Positions 22,268 to 33,746 of a stretch of DNA of 64,000 nt are shown here, piece by piece. Position 1 is the first letter of the stretch, and each line of letters opens with the position of its first letter. A program made the position numbers and the translations under genes. Location of the stretch: positions 2,542,001-2,606,000 of the forward strand of contig JAGVRJ010000002.1 in the NCBI GenBank assembly GCA_019059635.1, given 5' to 3'. A model generated the notes under the pieces. That model ran no database searches. It saw only the letters and a program-made list of their open reading frames with translations, and was not told the origin of the DNA. The DNA comes from Proales similis (taxonomy: Eukaryota > Rotifera > Eurotatoria > Ploima > Proalidae).

Positions 22268-23980
22268 AATCATTGAGCGAGTAAGTGACCGACTGACTGG
22301 CTGACGACAGGCGCGAGTGAGCGACTCATCAAAAACGCGCACAAAAGCATGCAGGCTGATGAGGAGCGGCTGCAATTAGCGGCCTCTGCGGCTGTTGCTG
22401 CTTCTACCGCTACTGTTGCTGCAACATCATCATCAGCAGCAGCAGCGCCAGAAATTTAATAAGCAAATAATTTCCTGCCTTCCGTTAAAAATAAGCCGCT
22501 TAAGTCGATGTGAAATGGATAGGCGCGAAATGAATGAATCTGGGCACCGCATCGAGCGGCCAAGACGCAAATCATAATGCCAGCTTGACTAGCCGCCACA
22601 TCGCTCGACCATGAATATTAATCGAGCCAAATCACAGAGGGAGAGAGAGAGAGAAAGAATGAGTCCCTCTTGAATATTTGATGAACTCGAACGGTCGTGA
22701 ATGAAAACAGAGACGCACCGCCAGTCCATCGCCAAACAACGGCCGTGTTGGCCGGTTTAGTCTACAGCCGAAAGAACAGCAAAAGAAAAGAAAGCAAGAA
22801 AAACTCGCTCCGAGCAAAAGAAAGAGATCTGATCTGACTCGCTCGGCTTGCTTTCTAAGTCAACATCTCGTCGCTTGAACACTCAAAACAATCGAGACAC
22901 TTGTGGTCACCAGCTTTCGGTCGCCGTCCTCGTCGTGCTCGGTTGTATTTGGTTGCCACTTCACTTTGCAACGTCTGATTTGCATGCAACCGCGTTAAAT
23001 CGGGTTAAAAGATACCTTACATGCTCGTTAGCAATCTCAAGTGAGCTCATGCAAATTGTTCGCTCGGCGCCCAATGTTTTTAACCAAACTCCGAGAGCCA
23101 ATTAGTAAATAAGTGAATCTGACTGGCACTCGCAGCAGATTAGTGCTTTCTCGTCTAAGTGATTGAATCGATTGAGACCGACTGGCTTTGCAAAAAGCGA
23201 AATGAATATGGCTGCGTTGATGAGAGTTGGAATTGAATGAAGAGAGAGAAAAAAAAAAGTCGGCAGATTTAGAAATAGAACGAAACTGGGCCTTCCAGCT
23301 GGACATCATTTGATTAGCTCGAAAGAAAAAGAATTGAAATGGGGCGCCTATCGAATATAGGCGACATCTGAGCAAATAAAAAAATGTACGCGATGACCCT
23401 AAAGTAAAGAACAGCCACAAAGTGGAAATGAGAAGAGCAGAGCTGGCGCACCGTCAGCATAGCGGATACGGACATCGCGCACGAATTGGCGGGTAATTGT
23501 GACCAATGACATGGAAAATTCCTGATTAAATAATGAACGAGCGGGCAAGAGCCGAGCTGAATTCTGAGGTGCAATGCGCTCCAATAAGCCGAGTCGGGGC
23601 CAACGAAATGAATTGAAAAATGCGGAGCTCAATTGAAACGACCCGTTGCGTTGGCACTCATTCATTCCAAAGTCCACAAGAGAGGCGCACAGCAAGTAGT
23701 CGTCGTCATCGTCTCTTTCTCTCTCTGTCTGGACGAATAGAAGAAAAATAACGTCCGTCCGTCAATGTGAGGCTGTTGTATGCGCGCGCGCGCTTGTGTG
23801 TGCGTTGAAGAGATTTTTTCGCATCTGCCTGAAATACTTCAATGTCACACTGGCGCCAAATCCGCCCAGTCAAGTGTAAAAGAGAACGAGAAATCAAACC
23901 AATCGACCACATCGATTTATTTGCACATTATTTCAGGCATCCAAATTTAGAATTCAATAAACAGACGCGCTCACACTCTC

Positions 23981-24049
23981 TCACACACACGCGCGCGCAC
24001 ACACATACACGTAGACTGGCACACGACGGTCATGATGATGATGATGATG
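23981..24049. repeat. compound AC/GC dinucleotide and ATG trinucleotide microsatellite
   Basis: An AC tract passing into GCGCGCGC and back to AC (23981-24010), then six ATG units at 24032-24049. Alternating purine-pyrimidine sequence of this kind can adopt Z-DNA. Confidence 0.8.
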
Positions 24050-24948
24050 GCGCAGACGATGATGTTGTTGATGGCGATGGTGGACAACTTGATCTTCCTG
24101 AACAAATTTACTCTTAAATTTGGTCAAACAGAAAAAGTAATTAAGAAGCGATGGGGATCCATTCGATTCGAATTAATGGTCACATATAAGCAGTCGCCGA
24201 CCGAACGCTGCTGAATATTATCGATGAACGTGTTGACTGCGACAAGGCAAATGAGGCGTTAAAGATAGATCTGTCTAAGCGGGCAGATCGCACACAGAAC
24301 GAGTCTCACTCGATTTTGTTCTTTTTGGAGTTCGCCGAAGCGTGCACTCTACGCTCACGTATCGGCGACCAATCTTAACAAGAAATTAATTTTCAATCGA
24401 ACCACAGCCGTTCTGATGTTGAGCGGGCAGTGATTGAGAGATTAACTCGCTGGATGCCCAACTCAGACGATTTAGAAGCAATTAAGGTGCAGGATTATGA
24501 TCATTAGTTTTGTTTAAGAGGCCGAGACAAGCCCCCGGCTGCGTTCAAATGCTGCGTCGTCGAGCCAGGTGTAACGTCAGACTCAACTCGTTGTTTACTC
24601 GCACTTGACTCGACAAGAAAAGAAAACGGTCAAGCGATGGAAGCGAGCGACAAAAAATAAAAGAGAAGCCAAACAGCAGAAATCGATCGACAATGCTTGC
24701 TCAACGCCTTAGAAGTGAAGCGCAAACAGAACGCAAAAAGAAAAGAGACGAACTCGTTTGGCTTGGTCAAGTGGACAGGAAAGTCTTTCTAATGTGATGT
24801 AATTTCAATTGACTCAATAATAACGAGAGGGCGTTTACAAATCAAAAGCCCCACTTGCCCAGGCGTTTCTGGCATGGGTGTGTGCGTGTTTGTAAACAGA
24901 AGCGGACGCCATTTGTCTCCGTTGTTGATTTGTTGTTTTCAATTGCAT

Positions 24949-24970
24949 AGAGAGAGAGAGAGAGAGAGAG
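24949..24970. repeat. AG dinucleotide microsatellite
   Basis: Eleven AG units. Similar GA/CT tracts recur at 21174, 49101, 50161, 51316, 57689 and 58987. Confidence 0.85.
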
Positions 24971-25813
24971 TTAGTGAAAGAGAGAGAGAAAGGTAGGGAG
25001 AAAGTGAGGAATCGAAATATTGAACAACAAGATGGCTTCGGATATGAAATGAACGAAAACAAGGCGGGCCTCTGACTGATTGAAAAAATCCGGACTGATT
25101 TAATCCGAAATTTAGAGCAAAATTCGCTTCCTGAGCGCCGCCCACGCCCGCTGCTAGAAATTACTCAATCAATTTTTTTTGGCGTCGTAATCATGATCGT
25201 GGTCGTCGTATTTGTTATTATTGTGACTGGGCTAGTAGTTGGCATTTCTAAGCCGTCAATGGACACGAAATATGAAATATGAGAAGCTATTAAGGCGGTC
25301 GTTTAGAGCAGAGTGGACACGGGCGACGGGAAGAAAGGAAGAGAGAGTAGGACTAAAGGTAGCGCTGTTGGCTGCCGCCAAACACGAGAATATAAATCAC
25401 TCTCGATTAACTGACTGGCCATATCGAATTAAATGAAAGTTACGTGCGCTCGCTTTGCCGCCTTCCATTCGCCTATTCTGACGCGTTGGCTGCTCGGGCT
25501 ACGGAAATTTAATTTCCTTAGTTTGGCACCAGTCTAGTACGGAACCAAGCAGCTCTTGCTTCGGTTAAATAAATCACACAAACTCAAATGATGTCATCAA
25601 ACTGAAATAAGAAAAAAATCTACCGACGGCGTTTGTTGACCACCAGTCGCTCGTGATTATCACACGACCAGTACGATGCGAACACCCTCGCACTCAAATA
25701 TACAATCGCTATTAAAGACGCGATTGAGAGATCCGATAGCCGCAACTCACATGCTCGTTTTCTAAATCGCTCTTATAACAACAAAAACAACAACACCAAC
25801 AACCAATACCATT

Positions 25814-25856
25814 AACAACAACAACAACAACACCGATGACGACGACGACGACGACG
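25814..25856. repeat. AAC and GAC trinucleotide repeats
   Basis: Six or seven AAC units followed after a few bases by about six GAC units. Confidence 0.85.
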
Positions 25857-26121
25857 GTGAAGAGTAATAGGCATTAGAGCAGTTGAATGAGAGGTCTTGG
25901 TTAAAGAGCGGCGGCGGCTAGGAGGCGTCGCCAGTGATGCCGAGTGTGGTACTCGGCGGCTGATAGGGAGCTCGTTCATTCATTTGAAAAATAGTAAAAT
26001 AAAAAGCAAAACAATCGAGCAACTTGACACGTTCCACTCAAAAGCACCGTCTGATGGTGCGAGCCGATAAGGGTGCGAGATAAGACGAAGATCAGAAGGT
26101 GTTCCCACACTGTCCACACTT

Positions 26122-26142
26122 ACTCACTCACTCACTCACTCA
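26122..26142. repeat. ACTC tetranucleotide repeat
   Basis: Five near-perfect copies of a four-base unit. Confidence 0.8.
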
Positions 26143-27398
26143 TCCGCTTAGGCGGCTTACTTCTGCGGTGGCCAGCGCAGATAAGCGCACAAATATGCGT
26201 GGCCTAGGCTGAGCGTGATTGTTTGATTAGAATTAAATTACAGGCATTTCTAATTATCGACTTAAATTCTTCTCGTTCGCTCGATAAACTACTACTCGTC
26301 GGCTTGCCTCACAATTCGAAACAATTAAATCGAGACGACCAATGCGAGAGGGAGAGGACGAGCGAGGGCAGGGAAAGGAAAGAAAAAATTTAAATCAAGA
26401 AACGGCCATTAATAATCGCGAGCTGTGATAAGCAAATATTGACCATTTGAGACTAGAATAGATTGACTCAACTGCAATTAGCTGGATGAGCGTGAGAGAG
26501 GCATTTGAGTGCAGCTGCACAAGATAAGTGTGCTGGCCAAGGATCTCGTGCGCACAAGGAAAATTGAAGGCCAGGGGGCGATTGGTTCCGAGTCATTGAG
26601 CTCAAGACATCATCTCAGTCGAGTGCTCAGCTGGACGCTCCACTTCTTGCAACGGCCGTTCAGCTCCTATTATTCGTTTCTCTTGCTCGTTTAGACTTGA
26701 ACTGAGTCATCAATGTCCTAAATATGTAAACACACAGGCTGGCGTGAATGGAAAAGACGAGTCTATTGACTAGAAGCGTCTGCCATACTGAACAACCCCT
26801 CTGTCTCCGTTCGGTGTCCCTTTCGAGCGGAGACAATTGAAAAGTAAAAGAAGAAGAAGAAAAAGGAGGAGAAGAATTAGGGGATGGAGAAGAGCTGAAT
26901 GAATGTGCGGTGCAAACAAATTAGACGCCCTCTTGCGAGATGAATTGCTCGAGTAAGTCAATTAAATAAAAGCTGGCCACAGGATTAGAACGTAGGCAGC
27001 GGAGTGAACTGCCTATTTATTTGAACTTGATTTAAACGAGATATAAATGCGCAATGAATGAAAGAGGCAGCCTCTCCCCGCAAGCGGCCAGTGAATGGGC
27101 GAGTGAATAGTGGCAAGTGATTAGGTTCGAACGTTTAGACCGCGACTTGCAACTGATGCTAAACACTTTTCAGCTTAAAATATTAAGGCAAATATTGGCT
27201 AGAGCCGTTCTTTGCCATCCTATGCTCTACTTCTTCCTGAGCGCCGTTTTTGTTTCTTAATTTTTCATTATTAAGTTATAATTTAGCCCTAGAATGAAAT
27301 AGAATCAAGTAAAAGAAAGAAACTGCTTGCCGCTGGCTTTAGGGCAGCAAACAAATAAATAATTGAGTAAATCTCGGCCACTGATTGTTTACTTAAAT

Positions 27399-27422
27399 AC
27401 ACACTCACACACACACACACAC
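27399..27422. repeat. AC dinucleotide microsatellite
   Basis: AC repeat with one interruption; a GT tract follows at 27957-27973. Confidence 0.85.
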
Positions 27423-29048
27423 GCTCATAGAACATAGAGTCCACACAGGTTCAGGAGAGCACACGAGCCGGACGGATAGAGCACAAGTAAGACGAAGCGA
27501 GAAAAGCACTTGTAGCTCGACGAGCACACTTCATCCCTGATCAGCAATCTTCACGACACTCGTCTCACTATCTCCTCCAAGTCGCCGCACGAGTCTCAAG
27601 CATCTCGGCCCATATCCGTGTCTCTTCTAGAAAAGGTCCGCATCTATGCCCTTCGTCGGCTCGTCCTCTACGAGTGAGCGCATAGAAAACCAATACTTGA
27701 ATGAAAATCGAACGTGAGACTAATGGCCCAGGTCGTGTTAAGGTCGCGCCGTTCATTTTAATGCTTGATTGCCTCAAGTTTGTTTTCTGCCGAAATAAAA
27801 CGGAAGCAAACTAAACAGCGAACTGGAGCCATCAGCTCAATTTTTCCATCGAACTGTGAGCCGGAAGTTAAGGGGTGAGCGGCCGATTAATTTCTTGTCC
27901 TCTCCACCGGCAAGGATCCAAGTGAGTGAGCGCTTCCGGTGCTTAATAAACAGAGAGTGTGTGTGTGTGTGTGCTCTATTAGTAGAAATGCGGCCGGCAC
28001 TCAGGAGACGAACGTGAATTTATGAGAAAGCAAAACGTGAATAATTCTCGGATTACAAAGAAAAGTCGCGCGGCTTATCGACGTTGGACAGCGGCGGTGG
28101 CGGCATCGTCATCTCGCTGAACTTGTTGTTAGCATTTAGCTTTTTTTTCTCCTTCTCTCACTCTATGGGCCCAACGATGTGTCCGCTCTCTGTTTGCACA
28201 GTTGGTCAATATTTAGGCTCATCTAGGCCGTGCGGTTATCTGCTTTGGACGAAGCCTTCAAAGAAAATGTTCAGGCCCTGTTTGGACATTTCCTTAACTC
28301 CTTAATCCCTTACTCACCGCTCGTTGGCTTCATTTTTTCCCTCAGCGCGGCCGCCTCAGCTTATTAAGCGCGCGACTGTCGGCATTCGGCTCCTTTTCTT
28401 CTCGCTGCAACGCCCATTAGCCAACAACAAATTCAATTCCAAATTTTAGACGCCAATACGAACGTCTCCTCTGTCCAGATAAACCATCTTTGCTCTATGC
28501 TCTCTAAACGGCCGACCAGTTCGGTCCTTTATTCCCTAGTCACTTTTCAATTCAAGACAAAGTGGACAAGTCAGTTGGCTAAAACAGTGCAGTTAAGAAT
28601 TTATATTCTCTTCGAACGTGTTTCGTCTGACCAAAATTTGAACCCAAAACTCAAACATCTGATTTGATGAAGCCGAGCTTATAAAAGATTAGGCATTTTT
28701 GCGACATTCTCACTAATCAGTGGCTGCTAAATCTGTTGTTCAAACAATTCAAAGTTCACCTCTGTTCTTAGGAGCGGCAGATGTGCGCTAATACTCGACA
28801 AGCGAGACAAGAAAAACAAGTGAAACAACAGTCAGATCTAAGATTGGCGTGAACTTTTCTCGTCTCGACTTGAATTACCGAGCACCTGGTCTAAATGCCA
28901 GGCCGATGAGTGTTGCTCAAGTTAGATGACCACCAGTGGGCTTGATTAACTGCTCTGCGATAAGCAGGTGTTTGATTTGCAATGTACTTGTTGTTGAGCA
29001 TTTGATTGATGTGTGAGCGCCACTTTAACGCATCCATTCCGTTTGAGG

Positions 29049-30560
29049 ATGAATTATCGAGGAAGTTCGAAGCTCGTTCTGATCGCTCTCAATTCATTCG
29101 CCGGTAGAGGTAGACAAGTCTTTTTCCGCGAGTTGTTGCCTTTTATTTAAAGCAAAAATGAAAACCGCATGAGCTAGCCCAGGCCAGATCTGCTTACGGT
29201 CTGTCTGCGTACTCCAATGAGTCTTTTGCGAAGTACAGAGACAAAGTGCGAAAAGAAAGCGACCGAGGTAAATACTCTCGACTCGACTCGCTTGACACTT
29301 TTTGAAGGAAACAAATGTTTCAAGGCCAAGTTAAGAGCAAGCTTGAACAGTCGAGCTCCGAGCCAAGCGATATTCAGACTTTTCTATTGCTTTGCGACTC
29401 GGAAAATGAGTTCAAGTTGGCTATTGATTCTTTTAAACGGTTGGTTGCTGACTCTGAGGCAGAAACTTGAGCAAGACGAGTTGATTTTAAATGAAAATGA
29501 TTCAAGTGCCAACAACGAGTTCAAGTTGAGCGAAAAGTTCAAATTTGGCGAGCGACTGGTCCGCTCTTGTTTGCTAACAAACAATCAAAGCATTTTGTTT
29601 GAATGCCTTCAAGACGAGGTAATGCTCCAGCTGACTCTCGAAACGTTTCGATTGCTTTCAAACTGTCTTTTTCGCGCCGAAAGCAAATCTCATTCTCTCT
29701 GCTCAATCAGTTCAACTCGTTTGTGCTCATGAACTATCTGCTGAAAGAAAAGCGCTACGATGACGTGCTGATGGTCTTTAGGAAATTCGTTCGGCAGCTG
29801 GAGACTCGCTACCAAACCGAGCTTATAAGCCAAGCCTATTACACGCGAAATCAATCACAAGCGATACCGTTCGGCAATCTCAGAGTTGCTCTGGAAGCCC
29901 TACTCCGAATTGTAAAAAAAGTCAGACACGCTCAAGTTGAATAGTTTATCCAACTCAGTCTAAAGAACACAGCAGGGTCGCTCGACGAGCTGAAGCAGAT
30001 TCTGAAATTGGCCGACAAGTTCAATTCTTCGCTCAACAACACATCGATCTGCATTTGTTTCCTTTTAGCCATCAATCAGGTAGCTTCGAATGTTGAGCTG
30101 ATCAGCTAGAGCAACTTGACAAATCTGCTGGTGCTTAAGAACGATGCACAGTTTGCATTCGAACTGGTGCACAGGCTGAAGAAATGGAATCCCACACTCC
30201 TCAACAATTTGAAGGCCATTGCACTCTCTAAACTGGACCGCTTAAGCGAGGCCTACTTCTACATTGAGACGCTTATCAATGAGCTTCACGTGCTGCCCAA
30301 CAAAGACGAGTACAACGCTCGTCTCTTCCCGCTCACCGTAAGTGCCAAGCCAGTCTTTTGATCCTTGACTGTGCAGGTGACCATCGACGCTTACTTCATT
30401 CAAGTATAAAGCATTCAGCTCGGCTCTGGACGCCAGTGATCTTGATCAGGTTGATAGGCGCAGATTCGTCAAGTTGCGCGAAGTGATGAGGTCACGATTA
30501 GCTCCGAAAGACCTGATGGAATACTGCACTTTCGAGGAGGAAGAAAAACTCGAAAATTGA
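29049..30560 (+). CDS. PTCD2-like pentatricopeptide protein, copy B (probably mitochondrial)
   Basis: Eight exons: 29049-29103, 29178-29267, 29325-29439, 29507-29618, 29684-29911, 29966-30079, 30110-30337 and 30405-30560, 365 aa. The N-terminus MNYRGSSKLVLIALNSF is a good mitochondrial presequence. The helical body carries FLLLCDSENEFKLAI, KFKFGERLV and LKEKRYDDVLMVFRKF, matching copy A (2929-4509) and PTCD2. The first five junctions lie at the same places and phases as in copy A, and exon 6 is 114 nt in both; copy B lacks one later intron. Its stop is 66 bp from that of eRF1 on the other strand. Confidence 0.75.
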
Positions 30561-30626
30561 ATTTTAGACCAATTTATTCAACTGAATTTAATTGAATGAA
30601 TGAATTCACTTCTCAGATGAAAGTCT

Positions 30627-32030
30627 TTAATAGTCAATCTCTTCGTCTTGAAAGTCAATTTGGTCGTCGACATCAATGGGACATTCAAATCTTAGAAAGG
30701 CGCCAAGTCCGCCAAATCCTCGACAGAATTGACTGCCCTCTGGCGTCTGTTCGCCGACCATCTCTAGTCTGGACCCGAATGCAGCATGCTGTTCTGTAAG
30801 CCACTCGAGCAAATCTTGATTACTTTCCACTTTTTCGGTTTTCGGCTTTTGAGGAAAAATTCAACTTTTTGAAAAGAGCTGGCATTTCATGGTTCTTACA
30901 TCGATCGAAGAGTTCGGATCTTGATTCTGGTTGAACAGGAGTTCTCTAGTTGATCCGTCGCCGTTCGATTTGGCCACAATTCTTGTAGCTCTCAAATTTT
31001 CCCAAACGAGCAGAACTTCGACTGCGCCTTGTTTCAGAGCAGCAAGGGTCTGTCGGTGGCCGAATATGACTAGACGCGAGTCCTTGGCGATTTCTTCGAA
31101 GTATTGCGCCAGAATTCGCCTCTCCTCAATTAAGCGAATACTCTGCATGCAGTCAGAGGCCAAGTCGATGGCTTGGTAAAGGCCTTGCTCGCCGCCATAT
31201 GCGACATCGACCTGCTTGAGAATGCTCTTTCTCAGCCTTTCGTCGAGCAGGTCCGATTTGCTCAGCTCCGTTTTAAAGTCGGCACTGCCGGCCAATATGA
31301 TTCCTTGTACGTTGACCTTGTCCTCGCTAATGAAGCAGCAAACTGCTTGTTCAGCCACTTTTCGTACGTAATTGTGACGTTTTTCGCTTCGAATGTGAGC
31401 GAAACGAGTTGCCGACTGGCCACCGGCACGGTGCTTGCAGGGTAGGTCCACCTGAATTTTGTGCAGCGTTTGACTGGCATTGCCTTGCACCAATGCGAAC
31501 AAGGCGCCTTTGCCGTCGACTACAATGAAGCCGTATTTTCTCTCGTCTTGAATAAGCGACTTTAATATTTCGGTGTGAAATCGCTTGTCACAATTGTAGA
31601 GCAATTTGCTCAACGGCTTAGGAGGCTCCAAGTCGAGTACCAAGCGTTTTTCCTTTTCGGCTTCGGTGCTCGCGTAGCCGGCAAATATGATGAGACCGTT
31701 TGGCGGCGTAGCATTGTAAAGTCTCAATCGAGACTGAATCGACTTGAGCGCCGCAATCACCGACTGTCTGTTCTCGCGTGATTTTATGTTGGTGGCCGTG
31801 CCTAGCTCTTCGTTCACTCGTTTAGCTATTAGTCAGAGCTGGTAGCCTCGGGGAACATACAAAGTCACAAGACTCGTTGCCTGTCTGTTGAATTCGATTA
31901 TTAAATAGAAGAAAGCGATCGTCCAAAATGCCTCTCACCCTTCGAACTCATCTAGCTCAGCAATAAGCTTTTTCATGCTTGACACACTCAAGCGTCCATT
32001 CTCAACTGTTTCTTTATTCGCTGCTGTCAT
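30627..32030 (-). CDS. ETF1: translation termination factor eRF1 with an in-frame TGA
   Basis: Exons 32030-31939, 31884-30900 and 30845-30627, with two 54-nt introns; 431 codons including the internal TGA (437 aa in human). All functional motifs are present: TATNIKS for stop recognition, YNCDKRF (the YxCxxxF motif), RAGGQSA for peptide release, the RHNYVRK-type central helix and the acidic C-terminus. The frame contains TGA at 31835-31833 between LYVPRGYQL and LIAKRVNEELG; both sides align to eRF1 without a gap. Termination there would leave 47 residues and no activity. The next codon is CTA, so readthrough is plausible. The protein is more divergent than eRF1 usually is. Confidence 0.85.
31830..31835 (-). 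promoter_or_regulatory. in-frame UGA-CUA, possible programmed readthrough site in eRF1
   Basis: On the minus strand the codons read CAG CTC TGA CTA ATA GCT. UGA followed by CUA is the established leaky stop context in animals, used for example by LDHB, MDH1 and AQP4. The aligned residue in human eRF1 is serine, and TCA is one base from TGA. No GT-AG pair removes the TGA while keeping the conserved residues. Confidence 0.5.
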
Positions 32031-32267
32031 TTTTCAACGATAAATAAAATCAAAGTTTGAATAGAGCCCCGCTCGTTTTGGCCTTTAAGTATCAGTTAAT
32101 TGCGCGAATGATTGCAAAAGATTGTGTAACATTCTCTGCGCTCATATAATTGGCCAATTCCAAATTCATAATTAAAGCAGCTTTTGAAATATTTATTTTC
32201 TTGGGAATTAATTTTTTCAAAAACTTTGGTGAAAAATTCTGATGATTTTGATGATGGTCTTGACGAT

Positions 32268-33371
32268 CTAGACGTTTTGATTGCAGCCCAGAGCCATGCC
32301 GTTCGATTGAAGCCAATCGAGATAGTTGGAAACTCGTGTGTAGATGCTTTTGAATAAAAATCAAATTTTTTGGGGGGTTTAAATGAAATGCAAACAAAAT
32401 TGAACCACGCTTACGATGGTTTGCCCGGCCTGGCACAACCTTCGCCGTACGAAGTTAAGCCAACGACCATGAAATCGTTTTCCGCGCTCAAACCCGGCTT
32501 TTGACTGTAAAGGCCTCCTCCCGAGTCGCCTTTAGTGATAGCGGCTTTAATAAACAACTCTTCGCTTAACGAGTTCTAAAGCTTCTTACCCATACACGTG
32601 TCCTTGTGACCGTCAAGGTCACCAGCACAAATTTGCTTCTTCCAGTTCTTGACCATGCTCGGATAAGTCAGCTCGCATAGTTGGCTGTGATAGGTTTCGA
32701 TATCCACATATTGAAGCTCATTGGCTGGTCGGCTATTTTCGGACTCTAAGCCCCAGCCAACGGCAAAAACTGTTTCGCCTTGCCATGGCCTCACACCGTC
32801 TTCAACTGACGGCAAACAAGCGAACTGAATTCCTCCTCTAGCAATCACAAACTCGTTCAACTCGACGATGGCAATGTCATTGAGGAGATTTTTTGAATCA
32901 AAGTTGGGATGCTGGAGAAAACCTTATCAGGAGACCGATAGGATTAGAAAGCAGTCGATTTAAAGCTTACTGAAATCACGGTCTTGGGTGCCAGCTTGAG
33001 AATGTTTGCAGAAGGATTATGAGCTTGGTTGATTTGACTTAGCTGGCGGACACCAATGTGAATTGTGTGCGACTGGATTGGTTCTTCGCCAATGCAAGAA
33101 GCGGCTGTTAAGACATTCTTTTCATTTATCAGCACTCCGGCACATTTAAATGACCCTCGCCACGTGATCATGACTGCAGAGCCAAAGGATCCGTTGGGAG
33201 CCCGAGTGCCACCAACTATCTTCGACCCGGGTTCATACGGACGACCATGGACGTTCGCTTTTGAGTTGATTTAAATTTAAAAGAAACAAACAGCGACCGA
33301 AGAAGAGAGGTGTTACCTTGAATCGACAAGATAGCAATTACAATCGACTTGAGAAAATAGAATGGCAACAT
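32268..33371 (-). CDS. secreted trypsin-fold protein, catalytic His replaced by Ser (serine protease homologue 1)
   Basis: Exons 33371-33317, 33257-32971, 32911-32590, 32529-32415 and 32346-32268, 285 aa. A signal peptide (FYFLKSIVIAILS) is encoded by exon 1. The mature start IVGGT follows. The catalytic triad reads LTAASC (His lost), NDIA (Asp kept) and GDSGG (Ser kept); Asp189 in KDTCMGDSGG would give trypsin specificity. Without the histidine it should not cleave peptides. The signal exon ends in phase 1, as in the other three genes of the cluster. A TATAAATA lies at 33428-33435, about 57 bp upstream of the ATG. Confidence 0.88.
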
Positions 33372-33746
33372 TTCTTATTCTTGGTTTCACTTGAGTTGGA
33401 CTGAAATTACTTAAATTGCGCGAGCGCTATTTATAGGCGGAGAGAGAATGTTTAATTCTTTTTTAAAACCACCTGAGCAACCAAGCGCACACATTTGTAC
33501 GCTTCGAACAAAAGAACTAATGGCACTACAAATCCAGCTGAGTTGCGCAATCTTAAACATCAGCTGTAGAAAAAAAACCTGAACCAAATAATTTCAAAAG
33601 TTCAGCTCTTAAGATCGGAACTTTGTTAAAAAGTCCTCACTCGAGAGTGATCGCAACAGCCGTTGCATAAGCGAAATGGAATTGTTCTTAAATCTTCTTT
33701 TATTTAAATTAAAGTAGAATTTGAAAGCAATCAGTGTCTCGGTGGA
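33372..33746. promoter_or_regulatory. spacer with TATA box of serine protease homologue 1
   Basis: On the minus strand TATAAATA at 33428-33435 stands about 57-64 bp before the start codon of the gene at 32268-33371. The rest is AT-rich without a gene. Confidence 0.55.

Larger units (their letters stand above)
20190..29048. promoter_or_regulatory. 8.9-kb gene-poor region upstream of the protocadherin-like gene
   Basis: No coding exon with splice or homology support was found on either strand, in sharp contrast to the dense genes on both sides. The region is rich in short simple repeats and in AT-rich runs containing TAATTA-type cores. Such deserts in compact genomes often flank developmental genes and hold enhancers; that is inference. 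Untranslated first exons could also lie here. Confidence 0.5.

Noticed and set aside
27121-27150. GGTTCGAA as the T arm of a second tRNA
   Set aside because: The flanking bases do not form acceptor or anticodon stems.
20190-29048. Open frames of 60-130 aa in the gene-poor region
   Set aside because: They have biased, repeat-derived composition and no splice or homology support.
31833-31835. UGA reassigned to a sense codon in this organism
   Set aside because: Several confident genes in the window end at TGA (SDR-1, PTCD2-like A and B, prefoldin 1 and others), so UGA is a normal stop here.
31828-31860. A short intron that would remove the TGA from eRF1
   Set aside because: The candidate GT-AG pairs ending at AATAG either leave the frame or delete residues that align to conserved eRF1 sequence.
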